This document shows, in pieces, positions 25,724 through 34,284 of a stretch of DNA of 64,000 bases. Below the pieces are notes generated by a model. That model was given only the letters and a program-made list of their open reading frames with translations, was not told the DNA's origin and did no database searches. The DNA comes from Herbiconiux flava. Its GTDB lineage: Bacteria; Actinomycetota; Actinomycetes; Actinomycetales; Microbacteriaceae. Position 1 is the first letter of the stretch. Every line of letters begins with the position of its first letter. A program made the position numbers and the translations under genes. The stretch lies in the NCBI RefSeq assembly GCF_013409865.1, contig NZ_JACCBM010000001.1, forward strand, positions 1,674,001 through 1,738,000, in the 5' to 3' direction.

Positions 25724-27025
25724 ATGGCTTCGCATGACGAGTACGACTTCCGCACCTTCCCCGCCGCCGTGGCGGAGGACGGCACGCCCGACCCGGCGTC
25801 GGCCGCCTGGCTGCAGGCCGAGACCCGCGGCTTCCACGACCCGCGCAAGAGCGAGAAGGTGCTCGCCCGCTCGGTGGAGCGCCTCGCCGCCGACGGCCGA
25901 CGGCTCACCGGCGTCTACGCCCGCTCGGCTCCGGCCGGCGCGCTCGGCGTCGAGGTGCCCGTCGCCACCTTCGCCTGGTTCCCGAGCACCCTGAACACGG
26001 GCGGCGCCGAGCCCCTCGACGTGCACCTCGTCTCGAACGTCACGGTGCGGCCGACCCATCGCCGCCGGGGCCTCCTCCGCTCGATGATGACCGCCGACCT
26101 CGAGCAGGCCGTCACCGACGGCTACGCGCTGGCCGGGCTCACCGCATCGGAGGCGGGCATCTACCGCCGCTTCGGCTTCGGCGAGGCCAGCTGGGTGCGG
26201 CACGTCACGGTCACGACCGACAGTCGGTTCCGGATGGTCGCCGAGCCCCGAGGCCGGTGCGAGCTGATCGAGGCCGCCTCGCTCCGCACCATCGGGCCCG
26301 AGGTCTTCGCGCGGTTCCACGCCGGGCACCCCGGGTCGATCGACCGCCACGCCAAGTACTGGGATCGCGCGACGGGGCTCGCCGACGACAAGGGCGAGCC
26401 CGACGACGCCGTGCACGCGGCGGTGCACTACGACGAGTCGGGTGCGGTCGACGGCTACGTGGCCTACCGGTTCCAGGGCTGGGAGAAGGAGCCGTACACG
26501 CTCGGCATCGTCGACCTGGTGGCCGCCGACGACGAGGCCTACCTCGGCCTCTGGGACTTCCTCGGAGCCGTCGACCTCGTCGAGCGCATCGAGTGGGAGT
26601 TCGCGCCGATGGATGACCCGCTGCCCTTCGCCCTCACCGACTCGCGCCTGGTGAAGACGACGTTCGTCGAGGACTGGCTCTGGCTGCGGGTGCTCGACGT
26701 CGAGCGCGCCTTCGCGGCCCGCGGCTACGCGAACGACGGCGAGGCGGTGCTCGACGTGACGGATCCGCTCGGCTACGCCGCGGGCGTCTTCCGCCTGCGG
26801 GTCACCGGCGGCGTGGGCTCGGTGGTGCGCGTGGACCGCTCGGACAGCATGACGCCCGACGTCGTCGTCGACGCGGCGGCGCTCGGCTCGCTCTACCTCG
26901 GCGGGGTCGACCCGCGGGTGCTGGCGGCGGCCGGCCGGCTCTCGGAGCGCGCGCCGGGCGGGCTCCAGCGGCTGCGCGCGCTGCTCGCACCGGTGGCGCC
27001 GGTGTACGGCATCACGCACTTCTGA
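25724..27025 (+). CDS. Eis-like GNAT N-acetyltransferase
   Basis: 433 residues. Tandem GNAT region with the acetyl-CoA loop VRPTHRRRGLLRSMM at ~108-122, a second non-catalytic GNAT-like part and a C-terminal sterol-carrier-like domain ending in THF, whose free carboxylate is the catalytic base in Eis proteins. Length and order match the Eis family, which acetylates amines on aminoglycosides, lysines or polyamines. A TAGCCT -10 box ends 6 bases before the ATG, suggesting a leaderless transcript. It stands alone. Confidence 0.88.
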   Translation: MASHDEYDFRTFPAAVAEDGTPDPASAAWLQAETRGFHDPRKSEKVLARSVERLAADGRRLTGVYARSAPAGALGVEVPVATFAWFPSTLNTGGAEPLDVHLVSNVTVRPTHRRRGLLRSMMTADLEQAVTDGYALAGLTASEAGIYRRFGFGEASWVRHVTVTTDSRFRMVAEPRGRCELIEAASLRTIGPEVFARFHAGHPGSIDRHAKYWDRATGLADDKGEPDDAVHAAVHYDESGAVDGYVAYRFQGWEKEPYTLGIVDLVAADDEAYLGLWDFLGAVDLVERIEWEFAPMDDPLPFALTDSRLVKTTFVEDWLWLRVLDVERAFAARGYANDGEAVLDVTDPLGYAAGVFRLRVTGGVGSVVRVDRSDSMTPDVVVDAAALGSLYLGGVDPRVLAAAGRLSERAPGGLQRLRALLAPVAPVYGITHF

Positions 27026-27052
27026 CGCCGCCCGGCCCGACGACGCCTGCGC

Positions 27053-27116
27053 GCGTCAGAGGCCGGCGGCCGTCGGGCGCGGTCGGCCAGGCGCTGCGGC
27101 GTCAGAGGCCGGCGGC
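27053..27116. repeat. 18-bp direct repeat spanning the TetR 3' end
   Basis: GCGTCAGAGGCCGGCGGC occurs at 27053-27070 and again at 27099-27116, 46 bases apart. The second copy carries the TetR stop codon and last codons. It looks like a small tandem duplication of the gene end. Confidence 0.7.
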
Positions 27117-27731
27117 GGCGCGGGCGCGGCTGACGAAGGCCGGGCGCACGAGCTCGAAGCCGTCGAGGTAGGCGCCGACGAGTGCCGCGTCACGCAGCAG
27201 CACGAGCGTGGCGGCCGCCTCGTCGGCGTCGAAACCAGGGCGACCCGCCGCGTCATCCGCGTCGGCGTGCGCCGCCACCAGCGCCGCCCGCACCGTGGCG
27301 CGGAACCAGGCGCGATGCCGGGTGACGATCGTGCGGATCGGGCTCGCCGCATCCGGGAACTCGGCCGCCGCGTTGATGAACGGGCAGCCCCGGTCGTGCC
27401 GATCGGCCACGTCGTCGGCGATCGCCTCGATCAGCAGCTCGACGAGCCGCCGCGGGTCGTCGCCGGCCGTGACGGCGACGGCGGCGAACAGCCCGCGCAC
27501 CCCGGCGTCCTCCCGCTCGAGGTAGGCGGCGACGAGCGCCTCCTTGCCGGTGAAGTGCCGGTACATCGTGGCACGGGTGACGTTCGCCTCGGCGAGCACC
27601 CGGTCCATGCCGACCCGGTGGATGCCCTCCCGGTAGAACAGCTCGGACGCCACCGCCACCAGCCGCTCCCGCGCCACCGACACGCGCCCGGCGGGGGCCG
27701 GTGCGGGATCGACGTGGAGAGCGGTGGACAC
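27102..27731 (-). CDS. TetR-family transcriptional regulator
   Basis: 209 residues from GTG 27731. HTH at ~20-65 with ANVTRATMYRHFTGKEALV, then a helical domain containing the RGCPFINAAAEFPD segment common in TetR proteins near efflux or oxidoreductase genes. The GTG is 6 bases from a TAGGAT -10 box that overlaps a palindrome, so it is probably leaderless and autoregulated. The divergent secreted-amidase gene is a possible second target, though it starts 166 bases away. Confidence 0.88.
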   Translation of the reverse strand: MSTALHVDPAPAPAGRVSVARERLVAVASELFYREGIHRVGMDRVLAEANVTRATMYRHFTGKEALVAAYLEREDAGVRGLFAAVAVTAGDDPRRLVELLIEAIADDVADRHDRGCPFINAAAEFPDAASPIRTIVTRHRAWFRATVRAALVAAHADADDAAGRPGFDADEAAATLVLLRDAALVGAYLDGFELVRPAFVSRARAAAGL

Positions 27732-27737
27732 GCCGCA

Positions 27738-27757
27738 ATCCTAACGGAACACTCGTT
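27738..27757 (-). promoter_or_regulatory. Leaderless promoter and TetR operator
   Basis: Minus-strand -10 TAGGAT (27738-27743) abuts the palindromic block AACGGAACACTCGTT (27743-27757; arms AACG/CGTT, inner GAAC-ACTC-GTTC overlapping). This is a classic TetR-type operator geometry directly on the promoter. Confidence 0.55.
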
Positions 27758-27896
27758 CTCCCCGGCCGATCCCGGACGATCCACGGCCCAGCGGGCCACC
27801 GGTCAGAACGTTCGACGACGGACCCGCGACCGAAACACCCGGGAAATACGTCGACCCGATACTGGGAATCCCCTGTCGATCACCTAAGGATGTCCG

Positions 27897-29774
27897 TTGC
27901 CCGATTCCCCGTCCCGCCTCCGCTCCTTCGCCCGCCTCGGTGCCACGACCGCCGTCTGCGCGGGTCTCGTCATCACCGCCTCGGCCACGGCGAGCGCCGC
28001 CCCGCTGATCTCGTCCGTTCCGGCCGCCCCCACCGCCGCTCCCGCCCCCGACGTCGTCGACCTCGGCATCTCCGACGTGCTCGCTCAGCTCGAGGCGGGC
28101 ACCACCACCTCGGTCGCGCTGACCCAGGAGTACCTCGACCGCATCGCGGCCTACGACGACCCCTACGCCGACCAGCCCGGGCTCGCCGCGGTCATCCTGG
28201 CCAACCCCGAGGCGCTGGCGACGGCCGCCGAACTCGACGCCGAGCGCGCCGCCGGCGAGCTCCGCGGCCCGCTGCACGGCGTGCCCATCCTGGTCAAGGA
28301 CAACTACGCCACCTTCGACATGCCCACCACGGCGGGCAGCGCCTCGCTGCACACCTACCAGACGAAGGTCGACTCGACCGCGGTGGAGCGCCTCCGCGCG
28401 GCCGGCGCGATCATCATCGCGAAGACCAACATGGCCGAGTTCGCCTGGCACGGCACCTTCACCCTGAGCTCCGAGCGGGGCCGCACCAACAACCCCTACA
28501 ACCAGCTGAACAGCGCGAGCGGTTCCAGTGGCGGAACGGGCGCGGCGGTGGCGGCGAGCTACGCGCCCGCCGGTCTCGGCACCGACTCCTGCGGCTCGAT
28601 CGTCGGCCCGAGCGCCCACCAGAGCCTCGTCGGCTACCGGCCCACGATGGGCCTGACGAGCGTCGCGGGGATCGTTCCGCTCAGCGTGCGGCAGGACGTC
28701 TCCGGCCCGATGACCAAGACGGTGACGGATGCGGCCCTGCTGATGGAGGTGCTCGCCGGCTACGACCCGGCCGACCCCCAGACGGTGATCGCGAACGAGC
28801 AGTCGACCGACCGCTACGTCGAGGGCCTCAGCGACACCGCCCTCGAGGGCAAGCGCATCGGCTACGTGAAATGGGACTTCGAGGAGGACCCGGCCCGCCC
28901 CGGCCTCGCCGAGACCACCGCGCTCGTCGACCAGGCCGTCGCCGATCTCGAGGCGCAGGGCGCCGAGATCGTCGAGGTGCCGCAGTTCTCACGCGACTTC
29001 GTCTCGACCGTGCTGAAGAGCGGTGGCTGGATGGACATGCAGTCCTCCATCGACACCTTCTTCGCCACGACCGACGCCACCTGGCCGGAGGGCCTTGCCG
29101 AGCTGACCGAGCCGGCCGACGCTCTGACCTTCTCCGACGTGATCGCCGACGGCAAGTCGTCGCTGGAGCAGGGCGACATCGACTACTTCACGAGCTTCCC
29201 GGACTTCCCGAACGAGGCCTACGAGACCGCCGTCGCCGAGCAGGACGCGGGCAAGGCCGCGATGGACCGGTTCTTCGTCGACAACGACCTCGACGCCCTC
29301 GCCATGCCGACGAGCGCCACCTCGGCCACCACCGACTGGGCGGGCACGACGTTCTGCGACGTCGGCGCCAACACGGGCGTGCCGACCGTCTCCCTGCCGG
29401 CCGGCTTCACCTCGACGGGCGCCGCCGTCGGTCTCGAGCTCGCCGCTCCGCGGAGCGCCGACGCCGCATTGCTCGCCATGTCGTACGACTACGAGCAGGC
29501 CACCCTGCACCGTGTCGCCCCGGCCTCCACGCCCGAGCTGGTGCACCTCGCCCCGACCCCGACCCCGACGCCCACCCCCACGGCCACGCCGGCACCCGCC
29601 CCCGCCCCGGCTCCGGCCACCCCGGCACCGGCGGCCGACGGGTCGAACTCGCTGGCCGCGACCGGCGCCGGTCAGAGCGCCCCGCTCGGCCTCGCCGGTC
29701 TGGCGCTCGTCGCGGGCGGTCTGATCGTCGGGCTCGTCACCGTTCTGAAGCGCCGACGCCCCCGGGCGGAGTGA
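27897..29774 (+). CDS. Secreted, sortase-anchored amidase
   Basis: 625 residues from TTG 27897; AAGGA lies 6-7 bases upstream, which favours it over an ATG at 27890 in another frame. Signal peptide ends near ASA-AP (~35). The amidase-signature domain covers ~50-540 with catalytic Lys in ILVKDNY, cis-Ser in SGSSGG and nucleophile Ser in GTDSCGS, where most relatives have TGGS. A Pro-Thr/Pro-Ala wall-spanning stretch (~552-585) leads to the sorting signal LAATG, a hydrophobic helix and KRRRPR. LAxTG is the class-E sortase type. It hydrolyses an amide outside the cell; substrate unknown. Its 3' end overlaps the LysR gene by 38 bases, tail to tail. Confidence 0.85.
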   Translation: MPDSPSRLRSFARLGATTAVCAGLVITASATASAAPLISSVPAAPTAAPAPDVVDLGISDVLAQLEAGTTTSVALTQEYLDRIAAYDDPYADQPGLAAVILANPEALATAAELDAERAAGELRGPLHGVPILVKDNYATFDMPTTAGSASLHTYQTKVDSTAVERLRAAGAIIIAKTNMAEFAWHGTFTLSSERGRTNNPYNQLNSASGSSGGTGAAVAASYAPAGLGTDSCGSIVGPSAHQSLVGYRPTMGLTSVAGIVPLSVRQDVSGPMTKTVTDAALLMEVLAGYDPADPQTVIANEQSTDRYVEGLSDTALEGKRIGYVKWDFEEDPARPGLAETTALVDQAVADLEAQGAEIVEVPQFSRDFVSTVLKSGGWMDMQSSIDTFFATTDATWPEGLAELTEPADALTFSDVIADGKSSLEQGDIDYFTSFPDFPNEAYETAVAEQDAGKAAMDRFFVDNDLDALAMPTSATSATTDWAGTTFCDVGANTGVPTVSLPAGFTSTGAAVGLELAAPRSADAALLAMSYDYEQATLHRVAPASTPELVHLAPTPTPTPTPTATPAPAPAPAPATPAPAADGSNSLAATGAGQSAPLGLAGLALVAGGLIVGLVTVLKRRRPRAE

Positions 29775-30693
29775 TCGACGGCGCTGCGGCCGGCTCTCCG
29801 AGGAGGGCCGGCCGCAGCGCCGCGGCCTGTCGCCGGAGCGCGTCGACGACGGCCGCCACGGCGGGCTGGGCGAGCGACTCGGGTCGCACGACCATCCAGT
29901 ACGAGAGCGTCTCGGCGATCTCCCCGGGCAGCAGCCGCACCAGGTCGGCGTGCCGGTCGGCCATGAAGCACGGCAGGAAGCCTATGCCGGCTCCCGCCCG
30001 GGTCGCCTCGACGTGCACGAACACATTGGTCGAGCTGAGCGAGTCGCGCATCCCGGGCACGAGCCGCCGGGGTGCGTCGAGGTCGTCCACCTGCAGCATC
30101 GAGTCGATGAAGTAGACGAGCGGATGCTCACCCAGCTCCTCCACGGCCGCCGGCGCCGGGTGCGCGGCGAGGTACTCCCGCGACGCGTACATGCCGAGCA
30201 CGTACCGCCCGAGCAGGATCGCCTCGGCCCGGTGCACCTCCGGCCGCCCCACGACCACCTCCACGTCGAGCCCGGAGCGGTGCTGAAGAGCCCGCCGGGT
30301 CACCGACACCAGCTCGACGCGCAGCAGCGGATGCTCGCGCTGCAGCCGCGCGACCGCGGGAGCCGCGACGAAGGCGCTGAACCCGTCGGTCGCCGACATC
30401 CGCACGACGCCGGTGATCCGCGCATCCGCCTCGTCGGGGCCGAGCTGAGCCAGGGCCTCCTCGACACCGGCGGCGGCCCGGAGGGCGCGGTGTCCGAGCT
30501 CGGTCGGCTCCCACCCGCCGGCCGCGCGCGAGAGCACCCGCCCGCCGAGCGACCGCTCGAGGGCTCCGATGCGGCGGGCCACCGTGGTGTGGTTCAGCCC
30601 GAGCGAGGCCCCGGCCGAAGTGAAGCGACCCGTGCGCGAGACGGCGAGCAGGACGAGCAGATCCTGCGGGTCGGGCCCTGTCTCCGGTGACAT
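29737..30693 (-). CDS. LysR-family transcriptional regulator
   Basis: 318 residues from ATG 30693, preferred over an in-frame ATG 60 bases upstream because a CATAAT -10-like box lies 7 bases before it. HTH at ~8-65 (FTSAGASLGLNHTTVARRIGALE), then a substrate-binding domain. It is divergent from an MHS transporter and a hydroxybutyrate-dehydrogenase-like gene and is the natural regulator of that pair. The 3' end overlaps the amidase gene by 38 bases, so the two transcripts are complementary at their ends. Confidence 0.9.
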   Translation of the reverse strand: MSPETGPDPQDLLVLLAVSRTGRFTSAGASLGLNHTTVARRIGALERSLGGRVLSRAAGGWEPTELGHRALRAAAGVEEALAQLGPDEADARITGVVRMSATDGFSAFVAAPAVARLQREHPLLRVELVSVTRRALQHRSGLDVEVVVGRPEVHRAEAILLGRYVLGMYASREYLAAHPAPAAVEELGEHPLVYFIDSMLQVDDLDAPRRLVPGMRDSLSSTNVFVHVEATRAGAGIGFLPCFMADRHADLVRLLPGEIAETLSYWMVVRPESLAQPAVAAVVDALRRQAAALRPALLGEPAAAPSITPPGGVGASER

Positions 30694-30696
30694 GTC

Positions 30697-30708
30697 TGCA
30701 ATTATGCA
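30697..30708. promoter_or_regulatory. Possible LysR-box between the divergent genes
   Basis: TGCA-ATTA-TGCA, an AT-rich dyad in a G/C-rich region, sits next to the LysR start and about 85 bases before the transporter gene. This is the usual place for a LysR autoregulatory site. The T-N11-A rule can be met, but only loosely. Confidence 0.35.
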
Positions 30709-30793
30709 CAGCGGATGCGCCGGATTGCTCATTGCCTGCCCGCGGATGTGCACGAATACTCGGTGCTGTCAACGACGACACCGAGGAGACAGC

Positions 30794-32218
30794 ATGAGCG
30801 TCAACGATCGAGTCCGGGTCGAACCCGGCACGGCAGGGGCCCGGAACGAGGCCGGCGGCAGCGCAGCAGGCGGGGGAGCCGCGCCGAAGGGCCTGAAGAA
30901 GGTGGTCGCCGCCTCGATGGTCGGCACCGTCGTGGAGTGGTACGAGTTCTTCCTCTACGCCACGGCCGCGAGCCTCGTCTTCGGCACCGTGTTCTTCCCC
31001 AACGCCGGCACCCGGCTCGACGGCATCATCGCCGCCTTCCTCACCTACGCGGTCGGCTTCATCGCCCGCCCGCTCGGCGGCATCGTGTTCGGCCAGATCG
31101 GCGACCGGCTCGGCCGCAAGCACACCCTGCAGGTCACGATCATCATGATCGGCGCCGCCACCTTCCTGATCGGCTGCCTGCCGGGCTTCGACAGCATCGG
31201 CTACTGGGCGCCGGCCCTCCTCGTGGTGCTGCGCTTCATCCAGGGCTTCGCCCTCGGCGGCGAGTGGGGCGGTGCCGTGCTGCTCGTGGCCGAGCAGAGC
31301 CCCGACCGCTCGCGCGCCTTCTGGGCCAGCTGGCCGCAGGCGGCGGTGCCGGTCGGCAACCTGCTCGCCACGCTCGTGCTGCTGACGATGTCGGCCGTGC
31401 TGCCCGCCGAGCAGTTCCTCGGCTGGGGCTGGCGCGTGGCGTTCTGGATCTCGGCGCTGATCGTGCTCGTCGGCTACTACATCCGCACCCACGTCAACGA
31501 GGCGCCCATCTTCATCGAGGCTCGCGCCGAGGCGGAGGCGTCCAAGGCTGTGCGCGTCGGCGTCTTCGAGGTCGTGCGCCGGTACCCCCGCGGGGTGCTG
31601 AGCGCGATGGGTCTGAGGCTGGCCGAGAACATCCTGTACTACATCATCGTCAGCTTCTCGATCGTCTACCTCGTCACCGTGCACGAGTACAACACGAGCC
31701 AGCTGCTGCTCGCCCTGCTGATCGCCCACGCCGTGCACTTCGCGGTCATCCCGCAGGCCGGCCGGCTGGCCGACCGCATCGGCCGGAAGCCCGTCTACCT
31801 CGCCGGGGCCGTGCTCGGCGCCACCTGGGCGTTCTTCGCCTTCCCGCTCTTCGACACGCTCAACCCTGTGCTGATCGTCGCCGCGGTGACCATCGGCCTC
31901 TGCTTCCACGCCCTGATGTACGCGGGTCAGCCGGCCATCATGGCCGAGATGTTCCCGACCCGGATGCGCTACTCCGGTGTCTCGCTCGGCTACCAGGTCA
32001 CGTCGGTGGTCGCGGGCTCGCTCGCCCCGATCATCGCTTCGGCGCTGCTGCAGCAGTACTCCTCCTGGATCCCGGTGGCCCTCTACGTGCTGATCGCCTG
32101 CGCGATCACCGCCGTCACGGTGCTCACCCTGCGCGAGACCCGCGGCATCTCCCTCCGCGCGGTCGACGCCGCCGATGCGGCCCGCGTGGCCGCCGAGTCG
32201 GGCGCGGTGCGGGCATGA
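30794..32218 (+). CDS. MHS-family MFS transporter
   Basis: 474 residues from ATG 30794 with GAGGAG upstream. Twelve membrane helices. It has the family start SMVGTVVEWYEFFLYATAA, the MFS loop GQIGDRLGRKHTL after helix 2 and GRLADRIGRKPVY after helix 8. Metabolite:H+ symporters of this kind take up organic acids such as alpha-ketoglutarate, shikimate, proline/betaine or hydroxy acids. A 3-hydroxybutyrate-dehydrogenase-like gene follows with a 4-base overlap, so a hydroxy acid is a reasonable guess. Confidence 0.9.
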   Translation: MSVNDRVRVEPGTAGARNEAGGSAAGGGAAPKGLKKVVAASMVGTVVEWYEFFLYATAASLVFGTVFFPNAGTRLDGIIAAFLTYAVGFIARPLGGIVFGQIGDRLGRKHTLQVTIIMIGAATFLIGCLPGFDSIGYWAPALLVVLRFIQGFALGGEWGGAVLLVAEQSPDRSRAFWASWPQAAVPVGNLLATLVLLTMSAVLPAEQFLGWGWRVAFWISALIVLVGYYIRTHVNEAPIFIEARAEAEASKAVRVGVFEVVRRYPRGVLSAMGLRLAENILYYIIVSFSIVYLVTVHEYNTSQLLLALLIAHAVHFAVIPQAGRLADRIGRKPVYLAGAVLGATWAFFAFPLFDTLNPVLIVAAVTIGLCFHALMYAGQPAIMAEMFPTRMRYSGVSLGYQVTSVVAGSLAPIIASALLQQYSSWIPVALYVLIACAITAVTVLTLRETRGISLRAVDAADAARVAAESGAVRA

Positions 32219-33039
32219 CGCTGCAGCAGGTGCCCTGGGCCGTGATCCCGGATGCTCGGCTGCCGCTCGCGGGCCGCCGCGCCCTGGTCACCGGCGCGGC
32301 CGGCGGCATCGGCGCAGCGGTCGCACGGGAGCTGGCCTCCCGCGGCGCCGAGCTCGTGCTCGCCGATCTCGACGGAGCCCGCGCCGAGGCGCTCGCCGAC
32401 GAGCTCCGCTCCGGCCCCTCCGGGCCGGCCACCCGGGCCTGGGCCGTCGATCTCGGAGACACCGCCCGGCTGACCGACGAGCGGCTCGCGGGCATGCTCG
32501 GCGACGTCGACATCCTCGTGAACAACGCCGGGGTGCAGCACATCAGCCCGATCGAGGACTTCGACCCGGCCGAGTTCCGGCGCATCCTCTCGATCATGCT
32601 CGAGGCGCCGTTCCTGCTGGTGCGGGCCGCGCTGCCCGGCATGTACTCGCGCGGCTTCGGCCGGATCATCAACATCTCGTCGGTGCACGGCGTGCGGGCC
32701 TCCGCGTTCAAGAGCGCCTACGTCACCGCGAAGCACGGTCTCGAGGGCTTCTCGAAGGCGACCGCGCTCGAGGCGGCACCGCATGGGGTGACGAGCGTCT
32801 GCGTCAACCCCGGTTACGTGCGCACCCCGCTCGTGGAGCGGCAGCTGGAGCAGCAGGCCGAGGCGCACGGCGTCTCGGTCGAGGAGGTGCTGGAGCGCAT
32901 CCTGCTCGCCGACGCCGCGATCAAGCGCCTGGTCGAGCCGCACGAGGTCGCCTCGCTCGTGGCCTGGCTGGCCTCGGACGACGCGGCCATGGCCACCGGC
33001 TCGAGCTACCTGCTCGACGGCGGCTGGTCGGCGCACTGA
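32215..33039 (+). CDS. SDR-family dehydrogenase, 3-hydroxybutyrate-dehydrogenase-like
   Basis: 274 residues; ATG 32215 overlaps the transporter stop. An ~18-residue extension precedes the Rossmann loop TGAAGGIGAAVA (~26-37). NNAG at ~102, catalytic Ser in NISSVHG and YxxxK as YVTAKHG (~170), and the typical end of D-3-hydroxybutyrate dehydrogenases (PGYVRTPLVERQ, then a DGGWSAH C-terminus). It would oxidise D-3-hydroxybutyrate to acetoacetate with NAD. Other short-chain hydroxy acids are possible. Confidence 0.85.
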   Translation: MTLQQVPWAVIPDARLPLAGRRALVTGAAGGIGAAVARELASRGAELVLADLDGARAEALADELRSGPSGPATRAWAVDLGDTARLTDERLAGMLGDVDILVNNAGVQHISPIEDFDPAEFRRILSIMLEAPFLLVRAALPGMYSRGFGRIINISSVHGVRASAFKSAYVTAKHGLEGFSKATALEAAPHGVTSVCVNPGYVRTPLVERQLEQQAEAHGVSVEEVLERILLADAAIKRLVEPHEVASLVAWLASDDAAMATGSSYLLDGGWSAH

Positions 33040-33085
33040 GCCACGCCGGAGCCGTCGGGCCCGGCCACCGGATCGGCGCGGTGGT

Positions 33086-34192
<1,107 letters not shown>

Positions 34193-34272
34193 GTCCCTGT
34201 TCTCAGCGGCTCCGTGCCCCCGTTTATTCCGAAACTCGCCTGTGGTTGCGCGATATTCCGGGAGGTCGCACG

Positions 34273-34284
34273 TACTGTGGCGGT
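34273..34284 (+). promoter_or_regulatory. Leaderless-type promoter of the helicase-like gene
   Basis: TACTGT (34273-34278) ends 6 bases before GTG 34285, placing the likely transcription start at the G of the start codon. No Shine-Dalgarno is present. No good -35 hexamer lies at 16-18 bases. Confidence 0.45.

Noticed and set aside
29540..29650. Pro-Thr/Pro-Ala repeat DNA as a mobile or CRISPR-like repeat
   Set aside because: It is an in-frame low-complexity protein stalk before the sortase signal, without spacers.
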